A DNA stretch of 64,000 nucleotides from Pseudomonas sp. AN-1 (GTDB lineage Bacteria; Pseudomonadota; Gammaproteobacteria; Pseudomonadales; Pseudomonadaceae), in assembly GCF_034057115.1 (NCBI RefSeq), contig NZ_CP139195.1, positions 2,852,001 through 2,916,000 of the forward strand, in the 5' to 3' direction. This document shows, in pieces, positions 54,519-64,000 of this stretch; the first letter of the stretch is position 1, and the number at the start of each line of letters is the position of its first letter. A program made the translations under genes and the position numbers. The notes under the pieces are model-generated. The model was not told where the DNA came from. It did no database searches and saw only the letters and a list, made by a program, of their open reading frames with translations.

Positions 54519-55397
54519 ATGCCCTGGCTGCAAGTCCGACTCGCCATCACCCCCGACCAGGCCGCCGAGCTGGAAGACCAGCTGCTGGAACTGGGCGCCG
54601 TCTCGGTGACCTTCATGGACGCCGAGGACCAGCCGATCTTCGAACCGGACCTCGGCACCACCCCGCTGTGGAGCCACACCCACCTGCTCGCCCTGTTCGA
54701 GGACGGCACCGACGGCGACGCGGTGCTCGCCCACCTCAGGCTGCTGCGCGGCGGCGAGCTGCCCGAGCATCAGGTCGAGCGCATCGAGGACCAGGACTGG
54801 GAGCGCAGTTGGATGGACAACTTCCAGCCGATGCGCTTCGGCCAGCGCCTGTGGATCGTGCCGAGCTGGCACGAGGCGCCCGAACCCGACGCGGTCAACC
54901 TGCTGCTCGACCCCGGCCTGGCCTTCGGCACCGGCACCCACCCGACCACCGCGCTGTGCCTGGAGTGGCTGGACGGCCAGGACCTCGCCGGCTGCACCGT
55001 GCTCGACTTCGGCTGCGGCTCGGGCATCCTCGCCATCGCCGCGCTGCTGCTCGGCGCGCCGCAGGCGGTGGGCACCGACATCGACCCGCAGGCGCTGGAG
55101 GCCTCGCGCGACAACGCCGACCGCAACGGCATCGACCCGGCGCGCTTCCCGGTCTACCTGCCGACCGACCTGCCGCCGCAGCCGGCCGACGTGGTGGTCG
55201 CCAACATCCTCGCCGGCCCGCTGGTGCAGCTGGCGCCGACCATCACCGCGCTGGTCAAGAACGGCGGGCGCCTGGCGCTGTCCGGCATCCTCGCCGAGCA
55301 GGCCGAGGAAGTGCGCGCCGCCTACGCAGGCGCCTTCGACCTCGACCCCACCGCCGAGAAGGACGGCTGGGTACGCATCAGCGGCGTGCGCCGCTGA
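54519..55397 (+). CDS. prmA: Ribosomal protein L11 methyltransferase
   Basis: 292 residues. It trimethylates several amino groups of ribosomal protein L11 with SAM. The N-terminal substrate-recognition domain opens [20 protein letters not shown]. The catalytic domain has [20 protein letters not shown] near residues 128-147, SAM motif [20 protein letters not shown] near 163-182 and [20 protein letters not shown] upstream of the ATG is a reasonable ribosome binding site. Confidence 0.97.
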   Translation: MPWLQVRLAITPDQAAELEDQLLELGAVSVTFMDAEDQPIFEPDLGTTPLWSHTHLLALFEDGTDGDAVLAHLRLLRGGELPEHQVERIEDQDWERSWMDNFQPMRFGQRLWIVPSWHEAPEPDAVNLLLDPGLAFGTGTHPTTALCLEWLDGQDLAGCTVLDFGCGSGILAIAALLLGAPQAVGTDIDPQALEASRDNADRNGIDPARFPVYLPTDLPPQPADVVVANILAGPLVQLAPTITALVKNGGRLALSGILAEQAEEVRAAYAGAFDLDPTAEKDGWVRISGVRR

Positions 55398-55471
55398 ACG
55401 GTCGGCCCGCTGCCGGGGCGCACGGCGCTGCGCTAGAATGACCATCTGACCTGTTCCGGATTGCCGCCAGC

Positions 55472-56914
55472 ATGACCGAGTCGTTCGTCACCCAGTGCCC
55501 CCATTGCCAGACCCGCTTCCGCGTCTCCCGCGCGCAGCTCGGCATGGCCCGCGGCGCCGTGCGCTGCGGCGCCTGCCTGCAGGTGTTCAACGCCGCCGAA
55601 CAGCTGGCCGACGAGCTGCCGCCGCAGGCCGCGCCGGTGCCGGCGGTCGACCGCGAGCAGCTGCGCGCCGCCGTCGGCGGTGCGCTGGCCGCCGGTGCGG
55701 CAGGCGGCCTGGCAGCGGCCGTCCAGGCGGCCCCCGCCGCCGAGCAGACGCCCCCGGCGACGCTCGCCAGCCCTGACACCGGCGCCGCGGCGGCGACCAC
55801 CGCCACGCTGCAGCCGGCCGGCTACACGCCCGCCCCGCCGCTGGCGCCCGCCGGGGAAGCCGAGACGCCCGCCGCACCGCTCGCCGGCAAGGCGGCGGAC
55901 GACACCCTGTGGATCCACGACGACCTGGACCTGGACAACCTCGACCTCGACGAGGAACTGGCCAGGCTGGAGCTCGACGGGCTCGAGCTGAGCAGCGAGT
56001 TCCGCGACCTGCAACCCACCCATGCCCCCTTCGGCCCGGCCCAGGACAGCAAACCCGATCCCCACGACGAGAGCTGGGTGGAAGCCCTGCTCAACGAGCC
56101 CGTCGTCCCGGCCGCTCCCGCCGCCCCGCCGGCCGGCGCCGCGCCGCGACTGATCGACGAGCCGCCGCTGGAGCTGGAGGACGTCGACCCCGACTTCCCC
56201 GAGCTCGACGACGACGCCGAGGAAGCCGAGCGCCACGCCCCCGGCGCCCTGGTCGCCGAGCGCGACGAGCCCATTTCGGTCAGCGCCGCCGCCGCCAGCC
56301 TGGCCGCCGCCGGTGCCGCCGCAGCGGCCGCCACCGACGGTCCCCGTCGCAGCGAACCGCGCCTGCGCGACGAGGGCCTGCTCAGCCTCAGCGACGAGCC
56401 GCTGCAGCTCGACTGGCAGCCGCCCCGGCCCAGCTGGGCGCGCCGCCTGCTGTGGTCGCTGCTGATCCTGCTGGCCCTCGGCGGCCTGGCCGGCCAGTAC
56501 GTCTACTACAACTTCGAGCAGCTGGCCCGCCAGGAGCAGCTGCGCCCCTGGTTCGAGCGGCTGTGCCCGCTGCTCGGCTGCCAGCTGCCGCCGCGGGTCG
56601 ACGTCAGCCTGGTGAAGAGCAGCAACCTCACCGTGCGCAACCATCCGAGCCACCCCGGCGCGCTGACCGTCGACGCCATCCTCTACAACCGCGCCGACTT
56701 CGCCCAGCCCTTCCCGCTGCTCGAACTGCGCTTCGAGGACATCAACGGCCAGCCGCTGGCCAGCCGCAGCTTCAAGCCCGGCGAGTACCTGGCCGGCGAG
56801 CTGGCCGGGCAGAGCGACATGCCGCCGCAGACGCCGATCCACATCGCCCTGGAGATCATCGACCCGGGCACCCGGGCGGTGAACTACCGGCTGGCCTTCC
56901 ACTCGCCGGACTAA
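55472..56914 (+). CDS. Zinc-ribbon, single-pass membrane protein (DUF3426)
   Basis: 480 residues. N-terminal MJ0042-type zinc ribbon with CPHCQTRFRVSRAQL and CGACLQVFNA (residues 9-12 and 32-35). A long Ala/Pro/Asp/Glu-rich cytoplasmic linker of about 280 residues follows. One membrane helix lies near residues 325-345 (LLWSLLILLALGGLAGQYVY). The C-terminal DUF3426 domain ends in the periplasm, with SNLTVRNHPSHPGALTVDAI and FKPGEYLAGEL. Function unknown; conserved between prmA and dusB in pseudomonads. Confidence 0.9.
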   Translation: MTESFVTQCPHCQTRFRVSRAQLGMARGAVRCGACLQVFNAAEQLADELPPQAAPVPAVDREQLRAAVGGALAAGAAGGLAAAVQAAPAAEQTPPATLASPDTGAAAATTATLQPAGYTPAPPLAPAGEAETPAAPLAGKAADDTLWIHDDLDLDNLDLDEELARLELDGLELSSEFRDLQPTHAPFGPAQDSKPDPHDESWVEALLNEPVVPAAPAAPPAGAAPRLIDEPPLELEDVDPDFPELDDDAEEAERHAPGALVAERDEPISVSAAAASLAAAGAAAAAATDGPRRSEPRLRDEGLLSLSDEPLQLDWQPPRPSWARRLLWSLLILLALGGLAGQYVYYNFEQLARQEQLRPWFERLCPLLGCQLPPRVDVSLVKSSNLTVRNHPSHPGALTVDAILYNRADFAQPFPLLELRFEDINGQPLASRSFKPGEYLAGELAGQSDMPPQTPIHIALEIIDPGTRAVNYRLAFHSPD

Positions 56915-57030
56915 GCCGCGCCGCCGGCTGTTCAAAAAATACTCAGAACAGCCTTTATCCATCCGGCGGGAGCGGGTATCATCGCCACCCTTTTCCAGCA
57001 GCTGATTTGCCCCTGCGGCAGGGATACCCC

Positions 57031-58029
57031 ATGTCGGTGGTTCGCATCGGCCCCTACACCCTCCCCAATCGCGTGATCCTGGCCCCCATGGCCGGCGTCA
57101 CCGATCGCCCGTTCCGCCAGCTCTGCCGCCGCCTCGGCGCCGGCCTGGTGGTGGCCGAAATGCTCACCAGCGACGTGCGCCTGTGGCACAGCCGCAAGTC
57201 GCGCCTGCGCATGCTCCACGACGGCGATCCCGAGCCGCGCTCGGTGCAGATCGCCGGCGGCGACCCGCAGATGCTCGCCGAGGCGGCGCGCCGCAACGTC
57301 GAGCTGGGCGCGCAGATCATCGACATCAACATGGGCTGCCCGGCCAAGAAGGTGTGCAACAAGGCCGCCGGCTCGGCGCTGATGAAGGACGAGCAGCTGG
57401 TCGGGCAGATCCTCGACGCGGTGGTCGCCGCCGTCGACGTGCCGGTGACCCTGAAGATCCGCACCGGCTGGGACCGCGACAACCGCAACGGGGTGGCCAT
57501 CGCGCGCATCGCCGAGCAGGCCGGCATCGCCGCCCTCTCGGTGCACGGCCGCACCCGCGCCGACCTGTACACCGGCGAGGCCGAGTACGCCACCATCGCC
57601 GCGATCCGCGAGGCGGTGGACCTGCCGCTGTTCGCCAACGGCGACATCGACTCGCCCGAGAAGGCCCGCGCCGTGCTCGAGGCCACCGGCGCCGACGCGG
57701 TGATGATCGGCCGCGCCGCCCAGGGCCGGCCGTGGATCTTCCGCGAGATCGAGCATTTCCTGCGCACCGGCGAGCTGCTGCCCGCCCCCGCGCTCGCCGA
57801 AGTCGAGCGCATCCTCCTCGGCCACCTGGCCGAACTGCATGCCTTCTACGGAGCCGAGCAGGGCGTGCGCATCGCCCGCAAGCACGTCGGCTGGTACCTG
57901 GCGACCCTGCCCGGCGCCACCGCCTTCCGTAGCGAATTCAACCGTCTGGACTGCCCCGCCGCGCAGCACGAGCACGTGCGCCGCTTCTTCGCCGGGCAGC
58001 ACGACACCTGCAGCGGGACGGCCGCATGA
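57031..58029 (+). CDS. dusB: DusB, tRNA-dihydrouridine synthase B
   Basis: 332 residues. FMN enzyme that reduces uridine (position 17 in E. coli) in tRNA. N-terminal [20 protein letters not shown] binds [22 protein letters not shown] near residues 98-116 holds the catalytic Cys. [14 protein letters not shown] is also diagnostic. It starts at the ATG at 57031. The stop overlaps the fis start (ATGA), and dusB-fis is a widely conserved operon in gammaproteobacteria. Confidence 0.96.
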   Translation: MSVVRIGPYTLPNRVILAPMAGVTDRPFRQLCRRLGAGLVVAEMLTSDVRLWHSRKSRLRMLHDGDPEPRSVQIAGGDPQMLAEAARRNVELGAQIIDINMGCPAKKVCNKAAGSALMKDEQLVGQILDAVVAAVDVPVTLKIRTGWDRDNRNGVAIARIAEQAGIAALSVHGRTRADLYTGEAEYATIAAIREAVDLPLFANGDIDSPEKARAVLEATGADAVMIGRAAQGRPWIFREIEHFLRTGELLPAPALAEVERILLGHLAELHAFYGAEQGVRIARKHVGWYLATLPGATAFRSEFNRLDCPAAQHEHVRRFFAGQHDTCSGTAA

Positions 58030-58346
58030 CCAACCTGAACGAGCATTTTGTGAGTGGAACGACTGCCGTGAGCGACAACGCCAACCTGAAACAGCACCTG
58101 ATCGCCCCCAGCGTGGAGCGGCAGACCCTGCGCGACAGCGTGGAACAGGCGCTGCACAACTACTTCGCCCACCTCGACGGCCAGCCGGTGACCGACGTCT
58201 ACAATCTGGTGCTGTCGGAAGTGGAGGCGCCGTTGCTGGAAACCGTGATGCGCTACGTCAAGGGCAACCAGACCAAGGCCTCCGAGCTGCTCGGCCTGAA
58301 CCGCGGCACCCTGCGCAAGAAGCTCAAGCAGTACGACCTGCTGTAA
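58026..58346 (+). CDS. fis: Fis, nucleoid-associated DNA-binding protein
   Basis: 106 residues. The C-terminal helix-turn-helix is [20 protein letters not shown] (about residues 82-101). The N-terminal part is the dimer and Fis-specific arm. Fis bends DNA and regulates growth-phase genes. Two in-frame Met starts are possible; the ATG at 58026 overlaps the dusB stop and is the coupled one. The 8-10 extra N-terminal residues relative to E. coli Fis are typical of Pseudomonas. Confidence 0.96.
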   Translation: MTNLNEHFVSGTTAVSDNANLKQHLIAPSVERQTLRDSVEQALHNYFAHLDGQPVTDVYNLVLSEVEAPLLETVMRYVKGNQTKASELLGLNRGTLRKKLKQYDLL

Positions 58347-58419
58347 CCCGATTTCGCCCGAGGGACGCGCGGTCCGGCCGCGCGCCCTTCAGTCCAATCC
58401 TGTCCTGATGGAATCCGAG

Positions 58420-60027
58420 ATGACCGACCAGACCACCCGCCTTCCCGTCCGCCGCGCGCTGATCAGCGTGTCCGACAAGACCGGCGTCGTCGACTTCGCC
58501 CGCGAACTCGCCGCCCTCGGCGTCGAGATCCTCTCCACCGGCGGCACCTTCAAGCTGCTGCGTGACAACGGCATCGCCGCCGTGGAAGTGGCCGACTACA
58601 CCGGCTTCCCGGAAATGATGGACGGCCGGGTGAAGACCCTGCATCCGAAGATCCACGGCGGCATCCTCGGCCGTCGCGATCTCGACGGCGCGGTGATGGT
58701 CGAGCACGGCATCCAGCCGATCGACCTGGTCGCGGTCAACCTCTACCCGTTCGCCGCCACCGTGGCCAAGGCCGGCTGCACCCTGCCCGACGCCATCGAG
58801 AACATCGACATCGGCGGCCCGACCATGGTCCGTTCGGCGGCCAAGAACCACAAGGACGTCGCCATCGTGGTCAACGCCGGCGACTACGCCGGCATCGTCG
58901 AGGGCCTCAAGGCCGGCGGCCTGACCTACGCCCAGCGCTTCGACCTGGCGCTGAAGGCCTTCGAGCACACCGCTGCCTACGACGGCATGATCGCCAACTA
59001 CCTGGGCACCATCGACCAGGCCGCCGAGACCCTGTCCACCGAAGGCCGCGCCGCGTTCCCGCGCACCTTCAACAGCCAGTTCGTCAAGGCCCAGGACATG
59101 CGCTACGGCGAGAACCCGCACCAGAGCGCGGCCTTCTACGTCGAGGCCAACCCGGCCGAGGCTTCGGTGGCCACCGCCCGCCAGCTGCAGGGCAAGGAGC
59201 TGTCGTTCAACAACGTGGCCGACACCGACGCCGCGCTGGAGTGCGTGAAGAGCTTCACCAAGCCGGCCTGCGTGATCGTCAAGCACGCCAACCCGTGCGG
59301 CGTGGCCGTGGTCCCGGAAGCCGACGGCGGCATCCGCAAGGCCTACGACCTGGCCTGGGCCACCGATACCGAATCCGCCTTCGGCGGCATCATCGCCTTC
59401 AACCGCGAGCTGGACGGCGAGACCGCCAAGGCCATCGTCGAGCGCCAGTTCGTCGAGGTGATCATCGCCCCGAGCGTGTCCGCCGAGGCCCGCGAAGTGG
59501 TGGCCGCCAAGGCCAACGTGCGCCTGCTCGAGTGCGGCCAGTGGCCGGCCGAGCGCATCAATGGCCTGGACTACAAGCGCGTCAACGGCGGCCTGCTGGT
59601 GCAGAGCCGCGACATCGGCATGATCACCGAGGCCGACCTCAAGGTCGTCACCCAGCGCGCGCCGAGCGAGCAGGAGCTGCACGACCTGATCTTCGCCTGG
59701 AAGGTGGCCAAGTTCGTCAAGTCCAACGCCATCGTCTACGCCAAGAACCGCCAGACCGTCGGCGTCGGTGCCGGCCAGATGAGCCGCGTCAACTCCGCGC
59801 GCATCGCCGCGATCAAGGCCGAGCACGCCGGCCTTGCGGTCGAGGGCGCGGTGATGGCGAGCGACGCCTTCTTCCCGTTCCGCGACGGCATCGACAACGC
59901 CGCCAAGGCCGGCATCACCGCGGTGATCCAGCCGGGTGGCTCGATGCGCGACGCCGAGGTGATCGCCGCCGCCGACGAGGCCGGCATGGCCATGGTGTTC
60001 ACCGGCATGCGCCACTTCCGTCACTGA
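58420..60027 (+). CDS. purH: PurH, bifunctional AICAR formyltransferase / IMP cyclohydrolase
   Basis: 535 residues from the ATG at 58420; an in-frame ATG 12 bp earlier is possible. It performs the last two steps of IMP synthesis. The N-terminal MGS-like cyclohydrolase domain (about 1-140) includes [19 protein letters not shown] and [12 protein letters not shown]. The C-terminal transformylase has [12 protein letters not shown] near residue 285, containing the catalytic Lys-His. It ends 137 bp before purD, with a palindromic repeat element in the gap. Confidence 0.97.
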   Translation: MTDQTTRLPVRRALISVSDKTGVVDFARELAALGVEILSTGGTFKLLRDNGIAAVEVADYTGFPEMMDGRVKTLHPKIHGGILGRRDLDGAVMVEHGIQPIDLVAVNLYPFAATVAKAGCTLPDAIENIDIGGPTMVRSAAKNHKDVAIVVNAGDYAGIVEGLKAGGLTYAQRFDLALKAFEHTAAYDGMIANYLGTIDQAAETLSTEGRAAFPRTFNSQFVKAQDMRYGENPHQSAAFYVEANPAEASVATARQLQGKELSFNNVADTDAALECVKSFTKPACVIVKHANPCGVAVVPEADGGIRKAYDLAWATDTESAFGGIIAFNRELDGETAKAIVERQFVEVIIAPSVSAEAREVVAAKANVRLLECGQWPAERINGLDYKRVNGGLLVQSRDIGMITEADLKVVTQRAPSEQELHDLIFAWKVAKFVKSNAIVYAKNRQTVGVGAGQMSRVNSARIAAIKAEHAGLAVEGAVMASDAFFPFRDGIDNAAKAGITAVIQPGGSMRDAEVIAAADEAGMAMVFTGMRHFRH

Positions 60028-60039
60028 GAACCGATCGCC

Positions 60040-60147
60040 GATCGTCCCCACGCTCCGCGTGGGGATGCAGCCCGGGACGCTCGGCGTCCCATGCCGCGGA
60101 CGCCGAGCGTCCACAGCACCGCTCCCACGCAGAGCGTGGGAACGATC
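60040..60147. repeat. Composite palindromic repeat element, family B
   Basis: A 108-bp element fills most of the gap between purH and purD. It has four short stem-loops, each with a 3-base loop: 60045-60065 (TCCCCACGC arms), 60074-60090 (GGGACGC), 60098-60112 (GGACGC) and 60123-60141 (TCCCACGC). The outer pair also forms a long inverted repeat, GATCGTCCCCACGC at the left and GCGTGGGAACGATC at the right. I recall similar TTCCCACGC-type elements in many Pseudomonas and related genomes. It may fold in the purH-purD transcript. Confidence 0.85.
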
Positions 60148-60164
60148 AACATGAGGCTTGAAAC

Positions 60165-61457
60165 ATGAACGTACTGATCATCGGCAGCGGCGGCCGCGAA
60201 CACGCCCTGGCCTGGAAAGTCGCACAGGATCCGCGCGTCGAGAAGGTCTTCGTCGCCCCCGGCAACGCCGGCACCGCCACCGAGGCCAAGTGCGAGAACG
60301 TCGCCATCGACGTGCTGGCCATCGAGCAGTTGGCCGACTTCGCCGCCGCCAACGTGCAGCTGACCATCGTCGGCCCCGAGGCGCCGCTGGTGAAGGGCGT
60401 GGTCGACCTGTTCCGCGCCCGCGGCCTGGACATCTTCGGCCCGACCGCCGCCGCCGCCCAGCTGGAAGGCTCCAAGGCCTTCACCAAGGACTTCCTGGCG
60501 CGCCAGAACATCCCCACTGCCGCCTACCAGAACTTCACCGAAGTCGAGCCGGCGCTGGCCTACCTGCGCGAGCAGGGCGCGCCGATCGTGGTCAAGGCCG
60601 ACGGCCTGGCCGCCGGCAAGGGCGTGATCGTCGCCATGACCCTGGAAGAAGCCGAGGAAGCGGTGCGCGACATGCTCTCCGGCAACGCCTTCGGCGACGC
60701 CGGCGCGCGCGTGGTGATCGAGGAGTTCCTCGACGGCGAGGAGGCCAGCTTCATCGTCATGGTCGACGGCGAGCACGTGCTGCCGATGGCCACCAGCCAG
60801 GACCACAAGCGCGTCGGCGACGGCGACAGCGGCCCGAACACCGGCGGCATGGGCGCCTACTCGCCGGCTCCGGTGGTCACCGCCGAGGTGCACCAGCGGG
60901 TGATGGACGAGATCATCTACCCGACCGTGCGCGGCATGGCGGCCGAGGGCAACGTCTACACCGGCTTCCTGTACGCCGGCCTGATGATCGACAAGAGCGG
61001 CGCGCCCAAGGTCATCGAGTTCAACTGCCGCTTCGGCGACCCGGAAACCCAGCCGATCATGGTCCGCCTGGAGTCCTCGCTGGTGCTGCTGGTCGAGGCC
61101 GCGCTGGCCAAGGCGCTGGACAAGGTCGAGGCGACCTGGGACCCGCGGCCGACCGTGGGCGTGGTGCTGGCCGCCGGCGGCTACCCGGGCGACTACGCCA
61201 AGGGCGACGTGATCGAGGGCCTCGACGCGGCGGCGAAGATCGACGGCAAGGTGTTCCACGCCGGCACCGCGCTGAACGCCCAGGGCCAGGTGGTCACCGC
61301 CGGCGGCCGCGTGCTGTGCGCCACCGCCATCGGTGCCAGCGTGTCCGACGCCCAGCAGCAGGCCTACCGCCTGGCCGAGCAGATCCGCTGGAACGGCATG
61401 TTCTACCGCCACGACATCGGCTACCGCGCCATCGCCCGCGAGCGCGGCGAGGGCTGA
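60165..61457 (+). CDS. purD: Phosphoribosylamine-glycine ligase
   Basis: 430 residues. Second step of purine synthesis, joining glycine to phosphoribosylamine with ATP. N-terminal [23 protein letters not shown]-grasp core with [20 protein letters not shown] near residues 143-162, and [20 protein letters not shown] near residues 285-304. The purH-purD-retS order is that of P. aeruginosa. Start at the ATG at 60165; AGGCTTG upstream is a weak ribosome binding site. Confidence 0.97.
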   Translation: MNVLIIGSGGREHALAWKVAQDPRVEKVFVAPGNAGTATEAKCENVAIDVLAIEQLADFAAANVQLTIVGPEAPLVKGVVDLFRARGLDIFGPTAAAAQLEGSKAFTKDFLARQNIPTAAYQNFTEVEPALAYLREQGAPIVVKADGLAAGKGVIVAMTLEEAEEAVRDMLSGNAFGDAGARVVIEEFLDGEEASFIVMVDGEHVLPMATSQDHKRVGDGDSGPNTGGMGAYSPAPVVTAEVHQRVMDEIIYPTVRGMAAEGNVYTGFLYAGLMIDKSGAPKVIEFNCRFGDPETQPIMVRLESSLVLLVEAALAKALDKVEATWDPRPTVGVVLAAGGYPGDYAKGDVIEGLDAAAKIDGKVFHAGTALNAQGQVVTAGGRVLCATAIGASVSDAQQQAYRLAEQIRWNGMFYRHDIGYRAIARERGEG

Positions 61458-61631
61458 TGCCGCTCCCCCTCCGGCCGCCGCCCGGCGCGGCGGCCGGACC
61501 CGCCCGCGCGGCCCGCCCATCAGGCCGGAGCGCAGCCTGCAACGGGCTGCCATATACTTGCCGGTCGGGGTTACGCCCCTCCGCTTTTCCGTAATACTCT
61601 GCCTACCCCACCCAGAAAGGGACGCCTGATC

Positions 61632-63647
61632 GTGCGCTGGCTTCGGATTGCCATCACCCTGGTCGCCAGCCTGCTGCTGGCGCTGCCCATGCTCCTGCTG
61701 GCGCCGCGGGAAGAGGCCGGAGGCCCGCCCTCCTGGCTGCCGGCGACGCTCGAGCCGGCGCTGCTGCTCGGCGCCATGGGCGGCGTGCTGCTGATGCTCG
61801 CCGCCTACCACCTGATCCGCTTCGCCCATGGCCGCGATCCGCGCAATCTCCTGCAGTCGGCGCTCTGCCTGCTGCCGGTGGGCCTCGGCATCGCTGGCCT
61901 GTGGCCCGATCTGCCGCTGCTGGCCAATGCCGGCCTGCTCTGCGCCGCCACCCTCGGTCTGTTCTTCTACAGCGTGCGCCTGCGCCTGACCCAGCGCGCG
62001 CAGCTGCACGCCCGTGCCAGCGCCAGCCGCGCCGAGGCCACCAGCCGCGCCGAACAGGAAGCCAAGGCGCAGCTGCTGGCGCGCATCAGCCACGACATCC
62101 GCACCCCGATGAACGGCGTGCTGGGCATGACCGAGCTGCTGCTCGGCACGCCGCTGTCGGCCAAGCAGCGCGACTACGTGCAGACCATCCACAACTCGGG
62201 CAACGAGCTGCTGCTGCTGATCAACGAGATCCTCGACCTGTCCGCCCTGGAGTCTGGGGAGATCGAGCTGGAGGAGGTGCAGTTCGACCTGCACGCGCTG
62301 ATCGAGGAATGCCTCGACATCTTCCGCGCCCGCGCCGAGCGCCAGGGCCTCGAGCTGATCGGCTTCGTCCAGCCGCAGGTGCCGCGCACCCTCAGCGGCG
62401 ACCCGGCGCGCCTGCGCCAGACCCTGCTCAACCTGCTCGACCACGCCTTCCAGCAGACCGACGAGGGCGAGGTGATGCTGGTCGCCGCCCTGGAGCGCGA
62501 CAGCGACAGGCCGCGCCTGCGCATCGCCGTGCAGGACAGCGGCCGGCCGCTGAGTCCGGAGCAGCGCGAGGCGCTGGAGCGCACGCCGCTGAACAGCCGC
62601 GACTACATGCCGCCGCGCCATGGCGAGGGACATTTCGGCCTGGCCATCAGCCGCCAGCTGATCGCCCTGATGCACGGCGAGTTCGGCATCGAGAGCGGCC
62701 AGCAGCAGGGCTCGACCCTGTGGTTCAGCCTGCCGCTGGACCCGGCCTGCCTCGCCCAGGCCGCCCTCGACCCCGACCTGCAGCTGCGCGAGGCGCGGGT
62801 GCTGGTGGTCGACGACAACGAGACCTGCCGCAAGGTGCTGATCCAGCAGTGCACCAGCTGGGGCCTGCTGGCCGAGGGCGCCGCCCACGGCAAGGCGGCG
62901 CTGGCGCAGCTGCGCAGCAAGGCCAACCTGGGCGAATACTTCGACGCGGTGATCCTCGACTACGACATGCCGGACATGAACGGCCTGCAGCTGGCGGCGA
63001 AGATCAAGGCCGACGCCTACCTCAACCACGACCTGCTGCTGATCATGCTCGGCGGGCAGAACCAGGCGCCGAGCAAGCTGGTGGCGCGCAACGCCGGGAT
63101 CTGCCGCATCCTCGCCAAGCCGGTGGCCGGCTATACCCTCAAGTCCACCCTCGCCGAGGAGCTGGGCCGCGTCCGTCGCGGCCTGGCCGGGCCGCCGGGC
63201 AGCCGGCCCGCCGCGGCGCGCCAGATGCCGGCCGACTTCCGCGTGCTGGTCGCCGAGGACAACAGCATCTCCACCAAGGTGATCCAGGGCATGCTCGGCA
63301 AGCTCGACCTCGAGCCCGACCTGGTCAGCAACGGCCGCGACGCGCTGCGCGCCATGCAGAACCAGCAGTACGACCTGGTGCTGATGGACTGCGAGATGCC
63401 GGTGCTCGACGGCTTCGCCGCCACCGAGCAGCTGCGCGCCTGGGAGGCCGCGCGCCAGCGGCCGCGCACGCCGGTGGTGGCGCTGACCGCGCACATCCTC
63501 GGCGAGCACAAGGAGCGCGCCCTCAAGGCCGGCATGGACGGCCACGTGGCCAAGCCGGTGGAGCTGTCGCAGCTGCGCGAGCTGGTCGAGCACTGGCTCG
63601 CCCACAAGGAGCAGCAGCAGGCCCAGCGCGCGGCGCGCTCGCTCTGA
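61632..63647 (+). CDS. retS: RetS-like hybrid sensor kinase with short membrane region and two receiver domains
   Basis: 671 residues from a GTG start preceded by AGAAAGGGA. RetS in P. aeruginosa blocks GacS and switches between acute and chronic lifestyles. The core matches: SHDIRTPMNGVLGMTELL with H154, QDSGRPL, receiver 1 with D443 (ILDYDMPDMNG) and receiver 2 with D586 (LMDCEMPVLDG). The N-terminus has only three or four membrane helices in about 115 residues. Known RetS has a periplasmic 7TMR-DISMED2 domain and seven helices, about 270 residues more. ATP-site changes: the N-box reads NLLDHAF, with H271 for the second Asn, and the G2 loop reads GEGHFGLAI. Position after purD supports orthology. 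Confidence 0.85.
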   Translation: MRWLRIAITLVASLLLALPMLLLAPREEAGGPPSWLPATLEPALLLGAMGGVLLMLAAYHLIRFAHGRDPRNLLQSALCLLPVGLGIAGLWPDLPLLANAGLLCAATLGLFFYSVRLRLTQRAQLHARASASRAEATSRAEQEAKAQLLARISHDIRTPMNGVLGMTELLLGTPLSAKQRDYVQTIHNSGNELLLLINEILDLSALESGEIELEEVQFDLHALIEECLDIFRARAERQGLELIGFVQPQVPRTLSGDPARLRQTLLNLLDHAFQQTDEGEVMLVAALERDSDRPRLRIAVQDSGRPLSPEQREALERTPLNSRDYMPPRHGEGHFGLAISRQLIALMHGEFGIESGQQQGSTLWFSLPLDPACLAQAALDPDLQLREARVLVVDDNETCRKVLIQQCTSWGLLAEGAAHGKAALAQLRSKANLGEYFDAVILDYDMPDMNGLQLAAKIKADAYLNHDLLLIMLGGQNQAPSKLVARNAGICRILAKPVAGYTLKSTLAEELGRVRRGLAGPPGSRPAAARQMPADFRVLVAEDNSISTKVIQGMLGKLDLEPDLVSNGRDALRAMQNQQYDLVLMDCEMPVLDGFAATEQLRAWEAARQRPRTPVVALTAHILGEHKERALKAGMDGHVAKPVELSQLRELVEHWLAHKEQQQAQRAARSL

Positions 63648-63669
63648 ACGGCGGCGGGCGCCGGACGGC

Positions 63670-64000
63670 TCAGTCGGCCAGGCGCAGGGTGCCGCGCATC
63701 AACGGCGCATGGCCGGGGAAGGAGCAGAAGAACCGGTAGTCCTCGCCGTCCTCGAGCAGGCTAACCGGGAAGGTCACCGAGTCCGACTCGCCGCCGCCGA
63801 GCAGGCGGGTGCTGGCGATCACCCGCGCATCGCCGGGGCGCACGAAGCTGTGGCCGAGGCCGCCGAGCAGGCCGGCATTGGCCACCGCCTGCTGCTCGCC
63901 GGCGCGCGCCAGCACCCAGTTGTGGCCCATGCGGGTGTGTTCCAGGCGCCCGGTGTGGTGCAGGTGGACGGTGAACTCCCGACAACTGCGGTCGACCTCG
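63670..64000 (-). CDS. azu: Azurin, blue copper protein (N-terminus off the window)
   Basis: The last 109 residues are visible; the signal peptide and first about 20 mature residues are beyond the right edge. All copper ligands are in place: His in TVHLHHTGRLEHTRM, then FFCSFPGHAPLM with Cys, His and the axial Met. One cysteine of the structural disulfide is in VDRSCREF. The diagnostic MGHNWVL follows. Azurin carries electrons in the periplasm, often to nitrite reductase or peroxidase. It converges on retS with only 22 bp between stops. Confidence 0.93.
   Translation of the reverse strand, partial: EVDRSCREFTVHLHHTGRLEHTRMGHNWVLARAGEQQAVANAGLLGGLGHSFVRPGDARVIASTRLLGGGESDSVTFPVSLLEDGEDYRFFCSFPGHAPLMRGTLRLAD

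Noticed and set aside
58324-60114. A 596-residue minus-strand open frame opposite purH
   Set aside because: Antisense shadow of PurH, which has full-length family motifs.
60040-60147. A CRISPR-like array because of repeated hairpins
   Set aside because: The four hairpins differ in length and are not separated by spacers of constant size; no cas gene is nearby.
60021-63605. A 1,194-residue open frame on the minus strand across purD and retS
   Set aside because: Antisense to two well-supported genes; composition is a His/Gln/Val-rich artefact of codon bias, and it also reads through the palindromic repeat.

Overview
The window is a gene-dense, very GC-rich chromosomal segment of a Pseudomonas-type gammaproteobacterium. 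The assignment rests on gene content and order: the Pil-Chp twitching cluster pilGHIJK-chpA beside gshB, the pyrR-pyrB-pyrC' set with an inactive dihydroorotase, pilT-pilU, proC-yggT-yggU-metX-metW, rpoH-ftsX-ftsE-ftsY, dusB-fis-purH-purD-retS, and an azurin. All but the rearranged or inserted pieces follow the order I recall for P. aeruginosa, but I cannot name the species. No tRNA, rRNA, CRISPR, insertion sequence, phage or plasmid gene is visible. No gap between genes exceeds 300 bp.

Layout. 1-9154 (minus): chpA (runs off the left end), pilK, pilJ, pilI, pilH and pilG, the chemosensory system that controls type IV pili. 9398-15237 (plus): gshB, a TonB-like gene, algH, ruvX, pyrR, pyrB and pyrC', tightly packed with start/stop overlaps. 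15298-18025 (minus): pilT and pilU retraction ATPases followed by a TM2-domain membrane protein. 18097-25064 (plus): yggS, proC, yggT, yggU, metX, metW, a DUF4426 protein, rdgB, hemW and a DUF3392 protein. 25128-27445 (minus): trmB, thiG, thiS and a DUF423 protein. 27588-28292 (plus): mtgA. 28355-32301 (minus): rpoH, ftsX, ftsE, ftsY. 32424-39739 (plus): two M16 peptidase-like genes, rsmD, a large CHASE-PAS-GGDEF protein, coaD and a ferredoxin. 39792-43099 (minus): a Na/Pi cotransporter, a small exported protein and mutM. 43233-46413 (plus): rlmI-type methyltransferase and ilvD. 46475-49898 (minus): speA, yciH, DUF2333 protein. 50080-63647 (plus): dsbD, aroQ, accB-accC, prmA, a zinc-ribbon protein, dusB-fis, purH, purD and a retS-like hybrid kinase. 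63670 to the right end (minus): azurin, N-terminus missing.

Functional themes. Surface motility and lifestyle control are prominent: Pil-Chp, PilT/PilU, a TonB3-like protein, a diguanylate cyclase and RetS. The rest is housekeeping: pyrimidine, purine, methionine, proline, branched-chain, thiamine, glutathione, CoA and fatty-acid precursors, plus cell division (FtsEXY), heat-shock sigma factor, DNA repair and RNA modification.

Most notable observations: the RetS-like protein has no room for the periplasmic sensor domain of known RetS and has a damaged ATP-binding region; the ChpA linker holds a 120-bp tandem repeat; two families of palindromic intergenic repeats occur; ilvD and speA mark a junction between blocks that are far apart in P. 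aeruginosa; and a CHASE-PAS-GGDEF gene lies between rsmD and coaD. I found no clearly new multi-gene system.
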